Below, in pieces: positions 16,609 to 24,019 of a DNA stretch of 40,372 nt. The notes under the pieces were generated by a model. It did not search any database, had not been told where the DNA came from, and worked only from the letters and a program-made list of their open reading frames with translations. The position numbers and the translations under genes are program-made. Origin of the DNA: Bacteroidaceae bacterium (GTDB lineage: Bacteria; Bacteroidota; Bacteroidia; Bacteroidales; Bacteroidaceae). The stretch's first letter is position 1, and every line of letters starts with the position of its first letter. Location of the stretch: positions 1 to 40,372 of the forward strand of contig JAILRU010000053.1 in the NCBI GenBank assembly GCA_024697945.1. Reading direction: 5' to 3'.

Positions 16609-16642
16609 ACTTGAATAACAATGCTTTGTCGATTTTAAGACA

Positions 16643-16672
16643 CAAACCCCAGCTTTGAGTTACTGGGGTTTG
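16643..16672. terminator. Perfect 10-bp hairpin (CAAACCCCAG/CTGGGGTTTG)
   Basis: The arms 16643-16652 and 16663-16672 enclose a 10-base loop. It lies just beyond the 3' end of the minus-strand tRNA. A long T-run is lacking on both sides, so it may be a processing or termination structure for the tRNA transcript, or part of the attachment region. A second small stem CCCTT/AAGGG lies at 16691-16706. Confidence 0.5.
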
Positions 16673-16709
16673 ATGCCTTAATTTCTTAATCCCTTTTTGG
16701 GAAGGGTTG

Positions 16710-16783
16710 TGATCCGGCCGGGATTCGAACCCGGGACCCACAGCTTAGAAGGCTGTTGCTCTATCCAGCTGAGCTACCAGACC
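16710..16783 (-). tRNA. tRNA-Arg (anticodon UCU)
   Basis: The minus strand folds into a full cloverleaf of 74 bases. The 7-bp acceptor stem GGTCTGG/CCGGATC includes two G-U pairs. The D arm is GCTC...GAGC, the anticodon stem ACAGC/GCTGT has loop CTTCTAA giving anticodon TCT, and the T arm CCGGG-TTCGAAT-CCCGG is perfect. The discriminator base is A and CCA is not encoded. It reads AGA codons. Its 3' end faces the integrase, a common arrangement for integrated elements, although no duplicated tRNA 3' end was found on the far side. Confidence 0.95.
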
Positions 16784-16806
16784 AACCTTATTTTTGTTTG
16801 CGGGTG

Positions 16807-16814
16807 CAAAGGTA
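16807..16814 (-). promoter_or_regulatory. Promoter -7 element (TACCTTTG) of tRNA-Arg
   Basis: On the minus strand TACCTTTG lies 23 bases before the first tRNA base, the right distance for a short 5' leader. It is followed upstream by simple-sequence DNA, so no -33 element could be made out. Confidence 0.6.
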
Positions 16815-16821
16815 CGACAAA

Positions 16822-16911
16822 AAATGAAAAGTGAAAAATGAAAAATGAAAAATGATAGTGAAAAGTGAAAAATTATAATGAAAGAATGAAAAATCAAGTG
16901 AAAGTGAAAAA
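16822..16911. repeat. AT-rich simple repeat (gaaaaatgaaaagtg type)
   Basis: Degenerate units of 7-9 bases (tgaaaaatg, tgaaaagtg) fill the space between the tRNA promoter and the TolC-type stop codon. The same unit recurs at about 19425-19455, 27955-27985, 32405-32432 and 37575-37612, mostly between genes. Confidence 0.8.
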
Positions 16912-18270
16912 TTAGAATGTCACTCCCCGATAGAAATCAAGGATTTTACGACGGAACAGCCAAGTGTAGCGCGACTGTATCTGCTGCGACTCTGCCAGCA
17001 TGTACTTGGTTTTGGCATCCTGATAATCTGCCAGTGTTGCCTTGCCGTTCTCGTACTTACGCTGCATGAGGTCGAAACTGGTGCTTGCACTGGAGAGTGC
17101 CACATCGCTACTCTCGCACTGACGAATGGCTGCCACAGCATTGTAGTATGCCTGCTGAATTTCTTTGTAAAGTGACTTCTTGGCCTGTTCCAATCTCATC
17201 TGTTGCGCATTTACCTGCAATCGGGCTGACCGCACACCGTTACGCGTAGCGAAACGGTTGAAGATGGGGACGGAGATAGAGGCACCAAAATACTGGTTAA
17301 AATTGTCGCGCAGCTGTCGTCCGAAACTCATTGCCTCAAAGCCGGAAGTCTTGTAGTAGCTGCTACCCAAACCGGCATTGAAATACAACGTAGGATAAAA
17401 TGCGCTCTTTGCCACCAGCACACTCTTTTGGGCGCTTTGCAGGCGAATCTGCTCGGCCTGGATTTGCGGCTTGACTCCCAAAGCCTCGTTGTATATCAAA
17501 TCTGGCGAAGGCAGTTCCGTCATTATGGCAGAATCTATCAGAGGGCGAGCCACATCGAAGTCATCGGGCGATTCCAACTCCAAAAGTTGCGACAGATCCA
17601 GCAAAGCCAGCATATACCTGTTACGCTGCTGAGTAAGCGACAGTTCATCATTCGCCAACGTAGAGCGGATTTGGGAGAGGTCAGCTTCCGAGACCTTGTC
17701 GTTCTCATATAGCAGTTCCATCCTGCGAACCTGCACCTGGCTCAGTTCCACTTGTCGCTCTGCAACCTCTACCATATCCTTCTGGCAAACGGCTTCCAAA
17801 AAAGAAGTCGCCACGCCAAGCATCACACTCTCGCGGGCATACTCGAAATCCTGCAAAGCGGCCTGCAGATTCAGACGGTGCACTTTTATGTCAGCAGGAA
17901 TACGACCGGCCGTAAAGACAGGTACTCCCGTACTCAAGCTGAACCCTGTGCTCTGTGTATTTCGGTTCATATAGGTATTGTCGGAAGTCAGAGCGCGTCC
18001 GAAGCTAAAATTTTCGCTGATACCACCATTGAGATCTGGCAGACGGCTGTTCTTGGACGTGCTGAGCAGAACCTCCTGTTGCTTCACATTGTTTTCCTGC
18101 TGCTTGATGTTGATGTTGTGTGCGAGCGCATACTCTACACAATCCGACAGCGACCACTCTTTGGCCTGCTGAGCCCAAGAATGAAGAGTGAAGAATGAAG
18201 AGTGAAGAATCAAAGTCACTACTGCAAACACGCTGCGTCTCATAATATTATTGAATTTTGTATTATGCAT
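16912..18270 (-). CDS. TolC-family outer-membrane efflux protein
   Basis: The outer-membrane channel of a tripartite exporter, 452 residues. After the signal peptide (cleavage near HSWAQQ) there are two OEP repeats. The first opens with WSLSDCVEYALAHNINIKQQ and the second with DLIYNEALGVKPQIQAEQIR. Long helices end in YENGKATLADYQDAKTKYML and YTWLFRRKILDFYRGV. The start at 18270 overlaps the stop of the adaptor gene (TAATG), arguing for coupling; MRRSVF nine codons later is an alternative. Residues 21-31 of the signal peptide (ILHSSFFTLHS) are encoded by a tandem micro-repeat. It is last in a MacAB-TolC-like gene order. Confidence 0.9.
   Translation of the reverse strand: MHNTKFNNIMRRSVFAVVTLILHSSFFTLHSWAQQAKEWSLSDCVEYALAHNINIKQQENNVKQQEVLLSTSKNSRLPDLNGGISENFSFGRALTSDNTYMNRNTQSTGFSLSTGVPVFTAGRIPADIKVHRLNLQAALQDFEYARESVMLGVATSFLEAVCQKDMVEVAERQVELSQVQVRRMELLYENDKVSEADLSQIRSTLANDELSLTQQRNRYMLALLDLSQLLELESPDDFDVARPLIDSAIMTELPSPDLIYNEALGVKPQIQAEQIRLQSAQKSVLVAKSAFYPTLYFNAGLGSSYYKTSGFEAMSFGRQLRDNFNQYFGASISVPIFNRFATRNGVRSARLQVNAQQMRLEQAKKSLYKEIQQAYYNAVAAIRQCESSDVALSSASTSFDLMQRKYENGKATLADYQDAKTKYMLAESQQIQSRYTWLFRRKILDFYRGVTF
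18178..18210 (-). repeat. Micro-repeat inside the TolC signal peptide
   Basis: Two units of about 14 bases of the type TTCACTCTTCATTC lie head to tail and encode the hydrophobic core ILHSSFFTLHS. The unit is the same kind that fills intergenic spaces elsewhere in the window. Confidence 0.65.
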
Positions 18271-19370
18271 TACTTATCCTCCTTAAGAATTCCACGAACC
18301 AGCTCACCGACTTTCACACCACTGCTCACATATATGTCTATGCCATTGCTCAGTCCTGTCTGCACTTGTCTGCGTTCGAACTTCTGCTTAGGAACAGAAT
18401 CCGTCAGTACGTAAACATACGTGCTGTCGCCTTCAAACTCCAATGACGCTTCTGGCACACAGACAGCCTTCTCCATACGCTCCAGCACAATCTCGGCATT
18501 GGCTCCATAGCCAGAACGCAGCGTTACGGAGTCGGGCAACGAGAGTGCTGCCTTTATCTCGAACTGATTGGCGCCGTTTGATTCCCGTCCTTTGGGCGAT
18601 ATATACTCCAGGCGGGCAGCAATCTTCAGTCCTGGCACAGCTCCAACTGTAATGCTTACGGGCATGCCTTCTATGACACGCCCCACCTCGGTCTCGTCTA
18701 TGTTTCCACGGAAAATGAGCTTCTGCATATCGGCCACCGTAGCGATGGTGGTACCATCGTTGAACGAGTTGCTCAGGATGACCGAATTTCCCACCTTGAC
18801 AGGGATATCCAATATCAGTCCATCCACAGTAGAGCGCACCAGCGTGGTGCTCATCTTGGCGTTGGAGAGCGAAATGCCCTCTCGCACAATGTTCAGCGCA
18901 TCCCTACTGTTGGTGCTCTCACTTTGAGCCTGCTTCAGCGCCATTTCAACCTTCTCGTAATCTTCGGCACTTACCACCTTCTCCTCGTAGAGCTTCTTCA
19001 TACGCTTAAAGTCCGTCTCTGCCTGAGCCAAGTTTATTTCTGCCAGACGCACGCGGTTCTCTGCGCTATTCAAGCTGTTCATGTCAGGTATCACCTTGAC
19101 CTTGGCTATCACTTCGTCCTTCTTCACAGTCTGCCCAGGCTCTTTGTAAAGTTCAGAAATGATGCCCGATATCTGGGGCTTGATGTTCACTTCGTCTCTC
19201 GGTTCAATCTTTCCCGTAACAATGGTCGATTTCTGCAAGTCCTTCAGCTGCACTGCAGATATCTGGTACACCAGCTCCTTAGGACGAGATTTCTGGTACA
19301 GGAATACAAAAGTACCAACAAAGATGGCAGCCACCAATGCAATAACTGCCCATTTCAAAAACTTCTTCAT
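18270..19370 (-). CDS. HlyD/MacA-type periplasmic adaptor (RND/ABC membrane fusion protein)
   Basis: An inner-membrane-anchored adaptor of 366 residues linking an inner-membrane pump to the TolC channel. It has an N-terminal membrane anchor (MKKFLKWAVIALVAAIFVGT). A lipoyl half-motif (TGKIEPRDEVNIKPQISGII) and its partner (MSTTLVRSTVDGLILDIPVK) flank an alpha-hairpin (about 100-180). Beta-barrel and membrane-proximal domains follow (FRGNIDETEVGRVIEGMPVS and the C-terminal VQTGLSNGIDIYVSSGVKVG). It is coupled to the TolC gene by TAATG. The MacB-like permeases lie 180 bases upstream, which makes it the likely partner of that ABC exporter. Confidence 0.9.
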   Translation of the reverse strand: MKKFLKWAVIALVAAIFVGTFVFLYQKSRPKELVYQISAVQLKDLQKSTIVTGKIEPRDEVNIKPQISGIISELYKEPGQTVKKDEVIAKVKVIPDMNSLNSAENRVRLAEINLAQAETDFKRMKKLYEEKVVSAEDYEKVEMALKQAQSESTNSRDALNIVREGISLSNAKMSTTLVRSTVDGLILDIPVKVGNSVILSNSFNDGTTIATVADMQKLIFRGNIDETEVGRVIEGMPVSITVGAVPGLKIAARLEYISPKGRESNGANQFEIKAALSLPDSVTLRSGYGANAEIVLERMEKAVCVPEASLEFEGDSTYVYVLTDSVPKQKFERRQVQTGLSNGIDIYVSSGVKVGELVRGILKEDK

Positions 19371-19456
19371 ATCTATATTATTAATTCATAATTCATAATT
19401 GTCTGTGGTCCGTGGTTTTTCAATTTTTCACTTTTCATTTTTCATTTATCATTTTT

Positions 19457-19531
19457 GACTTCGTCGAGACTGCTTCCGCTCGGCAATGCTTAAGCATGCT
19501 TATCATTGCTCTCGCTTAATCGCAGCCTTCA
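19457..19531 (+). repeat. Dispersed repeat R1, full copy (75 bp)
   Basis: It starts GACTTCGTCGAGACTGC and ends CGCAGCCTTCA, with an internal imperfect palindrome around TTAAGCATGCTTA. An almost identical copy, inverted, is at 32329-32402 inside the LolA-like gene. A partial copy is at 27067-27094 and a diverged one at 2811-2875. It occupies the gap between permease and adaptor genes, next to the AT-rich micro-repeat. Confidence 0.85.
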
Positions 19532-19552
19532 TTTAGGGCGTAGCCCGCCCTT

Positions 19553-20806
19553 TCACTCTTCCCTCATGGCATCCACAGGTTTTATCTTCATCGCCCTGAG
19601 GGCTGGGGCAAGTCCGGCTATAACACCCAACAACGCCAACAACGAAGCTGCACCGATAGCCACGCCAAAAGATATCTGGAACTGGGCTTCCGGATTTGAC
19701 TCGCTGAACCCCACTTCCATGCCTTGCAAGATGAGCACGGCTAACGTTATGCCACTCATTCCCGACAACAACGTCAAAACCACACTCTCGGACATCACCA
19801 TCGAGAGGATATCGAGAGGCGTAGCACCAATGGCACGCCGTATTCCAATCTCTGTGGTACGTTCCTTCACTGTCACTATCATGATATTGCTCACACCTAT
19901 AGCACCTGCCAACAGAGTTCCCAATCCTATCATCCATACCAGGATGCTCACGCCACGGAACAAATTGTCTATCATGCTGAAAATGGCCTCTGTATTCAGT
20001 TTCAATACAGCCTTAGTGTCTTCGGGGTGAATCACATGAACACGCTTGAGCAACTGCTCCACCCGTGTCTGGACATCAGACATCTTATAACCAGGTAGTG
20101 CGGTCAGTGCCAACACGTCCACTCGGTTTCCACGATTGTAGGTCTGCTGCATCGTTCCGTATGGCAGGTGTACCGTCGTTTGCGCATTACCACCTATGTT
20201 GATGCCATCCGCACTCTTTCCGCTTACACCCACAATGCAATAATATACCCCATCCAACTGGATGAAGCGACCGCAAGGGTCCTCCTTTCCCAAATGGGGA
20301 AAGAGTTCCTCTACGATGCGGGTTCCCACCACGCAGACCTTGCGATGCTGCATGTCGTCCACATCATTCAACATACGGCCAAACTTGATTTTCGGATTAT
20401 CTACCTGAGCATAGTCAGAACGCTCGCCAGTCACCGTCACACTGCAACTGTGGTTCTCCGCCATCGCAGTACTGCCCCAGTTCTGGATGATTGGAGTCGC
20501 CACATCTACACCCTCCACACAGTCCTTCACACGTTTCACATCATCCAGTTTGATGTACCAATAGCGTCCCTCTTGAAATCCCTTATAGGGCTTCCCCGTA
20601 ATATCGGCAAAGATAAAGCCCGAATTCGAAGCGAAGCCTGCCAGGTTACTGCCCAACATGGTCTCCAAACCACGCCCGCCGCCCATTAGCAGAATAAGCA
20701 TGAAAATGCCCCAGAATATGCCAAAGGCAGTAAGAACGGTACGCGTGCGGTTCTTGCTCAATGAGTCGAAAATCTCCTCCCAACGGTCTGTATCAAATAT
20801 CCTCAT
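19553..20806 (-). CDS. MacB-like ABC transporter permease (second of two)
   Basis: An FtsX/MacB-type permease of 417 residues. The start at 20806 overlaps the stop of the preceding permease (ATGA) and yields the normal N-terminus MRIFDTDRWEEIFDSLSKNR; the frame extends upstream but without family resemblance. Topology: TM1 (TVLTAFGIFWGIFMLILLMG), a large periplasmic core domain with VCVVGTRIVEELFP and YCIVGVSGKSADGI, then three TM helices (ILVWMIGLGTLLAGAIGVSN; VVLTLLSGMSGITLAVLILQ; GVAIGAASLLALLGVIAGLA) and the conserved end PALRAMKIKPVDAMREE. It probably forms a heterodimer with its neighbour. Confidence 0.9.
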   Translation of the reverse strand: MRIFDTDRWEEIFDSLSKNRTRTVLTAFGIFWGIFMLILLMGGGRGLETMLGSNLAGFASNSGFIFADITGKPYKGFQEGRYWYIKLDDVKRVKDCVEGVDVATPIIQNWGSTAMAENHSCSVTVTGERSDYAQVDNPKIKFGRMLNDVDDMQHRKVCVVGTRIVEELFPHLGKEDPCGRFIQLDGVYYCIVGVSGKSADGINIGGNAQTTVHLPYGTMQQTYNRGNRVDVLALTALPGYKMSDVQTRVEQLLKRVHVIHPEDTKAVLKLNTEAIFSMIDNLFRGVSILVWMIGLGTLLAGAIGVSNIMIVTVKERTTEIGIRRAIGATPLDILSMVMSESVVLTLLSGMSGITLAVLILQGMEVGFSESNPEAQFQISFGVAIGAASLLALLGVIAGLAPALRAMKIKPVDAMREE

Positions 20807-22056
20807 CCTCGCAATGCATCTATAGGTTTCACTTTCACGGCCCCCAGAGCAGGGAACAATCCCGCCAATACGCCTGCAACAATAATAATGACTGTGGCCG
20901 TCAAACATGTCGAGAGGTCAACCGTAGGATTCACAAAGTACTTGGCTTGGAACACGCCTATATCCATCGTCTGATTGCCTACCGTGCTATCCATGTACTC
21001 GCAAAAGAATACACCCAGCAGCATCCCGATGTAGCCGAAGAATGCCGTAATGACAACACTCTCTGCCATCACCATCCTGACGATGCTCCAGGGACGTGCA
21101 CCGATGGCTCGACGGATACCGAACTCGCGCGTGCGTTCCTTTACCGAAATAAGCATGATGTTGCTCACACCAACCACTCCGCTCACCAACGTCAACAAAC
21201 CCAGAATCCAAAAGGCTGTATGCAGTATGCGCCTGGTTTTCTTCATCTCCTGGTTGCTCTCCGCCTGGTTCCATATCCACAGAGCCTGTTTGTCGTCGGG
21301 TGCAAATGAATGGATGTGACTGCTGGCACGAGTATATTCGTCCATAAACTGATTCATTGCCGAATCGCCTTCTATGTTGTGGATAATCATTGATAGACGA
21401 TTGATGAACTGTCCACGATTATAGATGGTACTGATGGTGGTGAAGGGAGCATAGAAGGTTCGTTCGTTCGACATCTGCTCGTCCTTATAGATGCCAACCA
21501 CCGTATAGGAGATACCGTTGAAGTCCAGCGTTTTGCCAACCACATTCCTCTCATGGGGGAACAGCGTCTCGGCATTCACATCGCTAATCACCACCGACTT
21601 GCGTTTCTGACGCATGTCAATCTCGTTGATGAAACGGCCATAGACAATCTTCACCGCATTCATCTCGTCCCAACCGGGCTTGACACCCATCAGCGTGGCA
21701 CTCAGATGCTGTGCCCCGTGGCTCACAATCAACCCGCCCTGGTTCAGCGACGGCATGACGTCCTTCACATAATGCGAGAACGAGCGCTCCGTCATCTCCA
21801 CATCGCGGCTGTCCAATTGGATGTATCGCCCTTCCTTGATGCCCTCGTGTGGCTTTGTGGTACGGCCTCCGAAGATATGGATGGCATCGAAGGCGAAATT
21901 GCCCATATTGCTCTCGAAGGAGTTGATGACACCATTCCCTGCACCTTGCAATACGATGATGAGGAACAGGCCGCTGGCCACAGCAAAGCCCGTAGCGATA
22001 GTGCGCATCTTGTTGCGCTTGATGGCACCGATTATCTCTTGCAATGTGTCTAACAT
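20803..22056 (-). CDS. MacB-like ABC transporter permease (first of two)
   Basis: A 417-residue permease of the same architecture as its downstream neighbour: TM1 (TIATGFAVASGLFLIIVLQG), a periplasmic domain (about 45-290) with SVVISDVNAETLFPHERNVV and ISYTVVGIYKDEQ, three TM helices and the ending GLFPALGAVKVKPIDALRG. It carries the typical TM2 motif VVGVSNIMLISVKERTREFG, the coupling helix that contacts the ATPase. It overlaps the ATPase gene upstream by 7 bases and the second permease by 4. Substrates of such exporters range from peptides to macrolides; nothing here decides this. Confidence 0.9.
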   Translation of the reverse strand: MLDTLQEIIGAIKRNKMRTIATGFAVASGLFLIIVLQGAGNGVINSFESNMGNFAFDAIHIFGGRTTKPHEGIKEGRYIQLDSRDVEMTERSFSHYVKDVMPSLNQGGLIVSHGAQHLSATLMGVKPGWDEMNAVKIVYGRFINEIDMRQKRKSVVISDVNAETLFPHERNVVGKTLDFNGISYTVVGIYKDEQMSNERTFYAPFTTISTIYNRGQFINRLSMIIHNIEGDSAMNQFMDEYTRASSHIHSFAPDDKQALWIWNQAESNQEMKKTRRILHTAFWILGLLTLVSGVVGVSNIMLISVKERTREFGIRRAIGARPWSIVRMVMAESVVITAFFGYIGMLLGVFFCEYMDSTVGNQTMDIGVFQAKYFVNPTVDLSTCLTATVIIIVAGVLAGLFPALGAVKVKPIDALRG

Positions 22057-22718
22057 AGCGTCCGCTCTATCACTCCATCCTTGATGTGTATGATTTTCTC
22101 CGTCTGATGGGCTACCCCACTGTCATGCGTTACCACAACAATCGTGAGGCCCTGCCTATGCAAATCCTTCAGAATCTCCATCACTTCCAGAGAGGTTTGG
22201 CTGTCCAGGGCACCTGTTGGCTCGTCGGCCAAGAGAATCTTAGGCTGAGTGATGAGAGCCCTGGCAATGGCTACACGCTGCTTCTGGCCGCCCGAAAGTT
22301 CGTTGGGATAATGATGAGCCCAGTCCTTCAGCCCCAAACGGTCCAGATATTCCAGAGCCAACTGATTTCGCTTTCGTCTTCCCACACCTTGGTAGAAGAG
22401 TGGCAAGGCAACATTCTCGACAGCATTCTTGAATCCTATGAGGTTGAACGACTGGAAGATAAACCCTATCATGCGATTGCGATAGTCAGCAGCCCGAGTC
22501 TCGCTCAGGTTGCGGATGGGCGTACCTGCCAAAGTATATTCTCCCTCGTCGTAGTTATCCAGGATTCCCAGGATATTCAGCAGGGTACTCTTCCCCGAGC
22601 CCGAAGCGCCCATGATAGCCACAAACTCGCCTTTCTGAATGTGCAGGTCTATGCCCTTCAGGACATGCAGAGGCTGAGCACCCTGATACGTTTTATGAAT
22701 ATTAACAAGACGAATCAT
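22050..22718 (-). CDS. MacB/LolD-type ABC transporter ATP-binding protein
   Basis: The cytoplasmic ATPase of the exporter, 222 residues, a single nucleotide-binding domain. Visible are Walker A GASGSGKST, a Q-loop in FIFQSFNLI, the signature LSGGQKQR, Walker B ILLADEPTGALD and the switch His in VVVTHDSG. The early motif MIRLVNIHKTYQGAQPLHVL is typical of the MacB/LolD/HisP-like branch. It overlaps the first permease gene by 7 bases and lies 6 bases after the small lipoprotein gene. The ATPase is encoded separately and not fused to a permease as in E. coli MacB. Confidence 0.95.
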   Translation of the reverse strand: MIRLVNIHKTYQGAQPLHVLKGIDLHIQKGEFVAIMGASGSGKSTLLNILGILDNYDEGEYTLAGTPIRNLSETRAADYRNRMIGFIFQSFNLIGFKNAVENVALPLFYQGVGRRKRNQLALEYLDRLGLKDWAHHYPNELSGGQKQRVAIARALITQPKILLADEPTGALDSQTSLEVMEILKDLHRQGLTIVVVTHDSGVAHQTEKIIHIKDGVIERTLC

Positions 22719-22724
22719 TAATGG

Positions 22725-23009
22725 TTAAATCGAATCCTTTGTTGTTTTATTATTATCTTCCTCGAATGCTATCTCAATGACTAATCTCAAGGAATCTATT
22801 TTGCGGTCAAGGACGCTGTCACGTCCAGGAGTCGCCCCTTTCAAGAAATCTAGTGCGGCGTATGGGTCGCCAGCTTCCAATGTGTCTTTGGCGCAATAAT
22901 AATAGGTCCATGCTATTGATTGCGGAGTATCTATAACACAGGAAACGAGTGATGTCGTTAATGATGTCAAAGCTGCAATGGCAGCAATCTTGATTGTTCG
23001 CTTGTTCAT
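22725..23009 (-). CDS. Small lipoprotein of unknown function, 94 aa
   Basis: The signal peptide ends in a lipobox (TTSLVSC, Cys24), followed by VIDTPQSIAWTYYYCAKDTL and a segment (AGDPYAALDFLKGATPGRDS) that looks like one short helical-repeat (TPR-like) unit. The acidic, hydrophilic end is EEDNNKTTKDSI. It lies 6 bases upstream of the exporter ATPase and about 80 bases after the hydrolase gene, so it is probably co-transcribed with both. I do not recognise a family. Confidence 0.7.
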   Translation of the reverse strand: MNKRTIKIAAIAALTSLTTSLVSCVIDTPQSIAWTYYYCAKDTLEAGDPYAALDFLKGATPGRDSVLDRKIDSLRLVIEIAFEEDNNKTTKDSI

Positions 23010-23092
23010 GTTCTTTTCGATATTACTTTAATATTCGTATTGTTAATTCGAGATTGGAGGCGGACTTCATTTGCCCACCTAAAGAAACCCTT

Positions 23093-24001
23093 TCATAGGT
23101 TTTTCCTTTCGATGTTTATCCAGCGACCTGTATTCTTCAGTATCTCGGCATCATCACCGACGAAGGCTTTGCCTGCTGAGCTGTCACCTTTCAGATAATG
23201 ACAGAACCAAGCCGTCATATACGGGTCGCCTTCGCCGCCCATCTCCTCATGATCCTTGTATGCATGACGTGCAGCCAGGACGGGAAAGTCGTCAGCAGTC
23301 TCTTTGAAATTGGCCTGGAAAGCCTCCTCAGGGCTGATTATCTTCGAATCCCAGTCGCCTGTTCCTGCTACCATCAGCAGCGGGGCACCAATCTTGCTGA
23401 AGTCAGAAGTACCCCACTTGAAGTTGATACCAATCTGCTTCTGCGGACAACTGCACAGATACACAGCTTTATACATGCGACTATTGGGATAAGCCGTAGC
23501 TGCCATAACAGCTCCGAATGCGCCTTGGGAATATCCGGCAATGGCAATCTTTGTCGTATCTATCCTGCCATAGAACTGATTGTCCTGCTGGGCTACAAGG
23601 GTGAGGAATGCATCCAACGTATGCGACATAGAAGCTCCTGTGCCCGTCTGCTTGTCCATATTGCCTATCACAACAAAGCCCCATGATGCCAAATGCTCCA
23701 TCGCTTCAATCAAGTCGTAAGCCGTTGTATTGGAAGCGTTTCCGATATTGACAAGAGGCAGAGCTCCGTCAGATTTCAGCAGGGAATGGGGATAGACAAC
23801 GACAATCTTGCCGATGGTCGCGTCATCACTATCATACTCTGCCTTTGCAACCTCCTCGCTACCCTTCTCCTTGTATTTGCTTTCGATGGGCATTGAGGTG
23901 TCAACACTTCCCTTGTAGAACCCGGCTTTTTCCGTGTCCTGACAACTGGCTGTAGTGAAAGCTACCAGCATAAGAAGTAAGAGCATGTTTTTATATCTCA
24001 T
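23093..24001 (-). CDS. Alpha/beta hydrolase lipoprotein (dienelactone hydrolase/lipase-like)
   Basis: A 302-residue exported hydrolase. The signal peptide ends with Cys20 (FTTASC), a relaxed lipobox of the kind found in Bacteroidetes. The alpha/beta core shows IVVVYPHSLL, HLASWGFVVIGNMDKQTGTG, the nucleophile elbow AGYSQGA with Ser158, LLMVAGTGDWDS holding the probable acid Asp, and the His in HAYKDHEEMGG. The fold resembles the chlorophyllase/polyester-hydrolase-like group, which cleaves esters. Its substrate is unknown. It lies 18 bases downstream of a second hydrolase gene in the same operon. Confidence 0.75.
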   Translation of the reverse strand: MRYKNMLLLLMLVAFTTASCQDTEKAGFYKGSVDTSMPIESKYKEKGSEEVAKAEYDSDDATIGKIVVVYPHSLLKSDGALPLVNIGNASNTTAYDLIEAMEHLASWGFVVIGNMDKQTGTGASMSHTLDAFLTLVAQQDNQFYGRIDTTKIAIAGYSQGAFGAVMAATAYPNSRMYKAVYLCSCPQKQIGINFKWGTSDFSKIGAPLLMVAGTGDWDSKIISPEEAFQANFKETADDFPVLAARHAYKDHEEMGGEGDPYMTAWFCHYLKGDSSAGKAFVGDDAEILKNTGRWINIERKNL

Positions 24002-24019
24002 ATTCTTCTTTCTATTACT

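Noticed and set aside
16710..16783. tRNA-Arg 3' end as the attachment site of the phage-derived element
   Set aside because: No second copy of the tRNA 3' end was seen near the left edge (2560-2960) or elsewhere in the window; the repeats at 16459-16608 are better candidates. It is not excluded that the far end lies outside the window.
20807..20908. Extension of the second MacB-like permease to an ATG at 20908
   Set aside because: The ATGA overlap at 20803-20806 and the normal permease N-terminus support the start at 20806.
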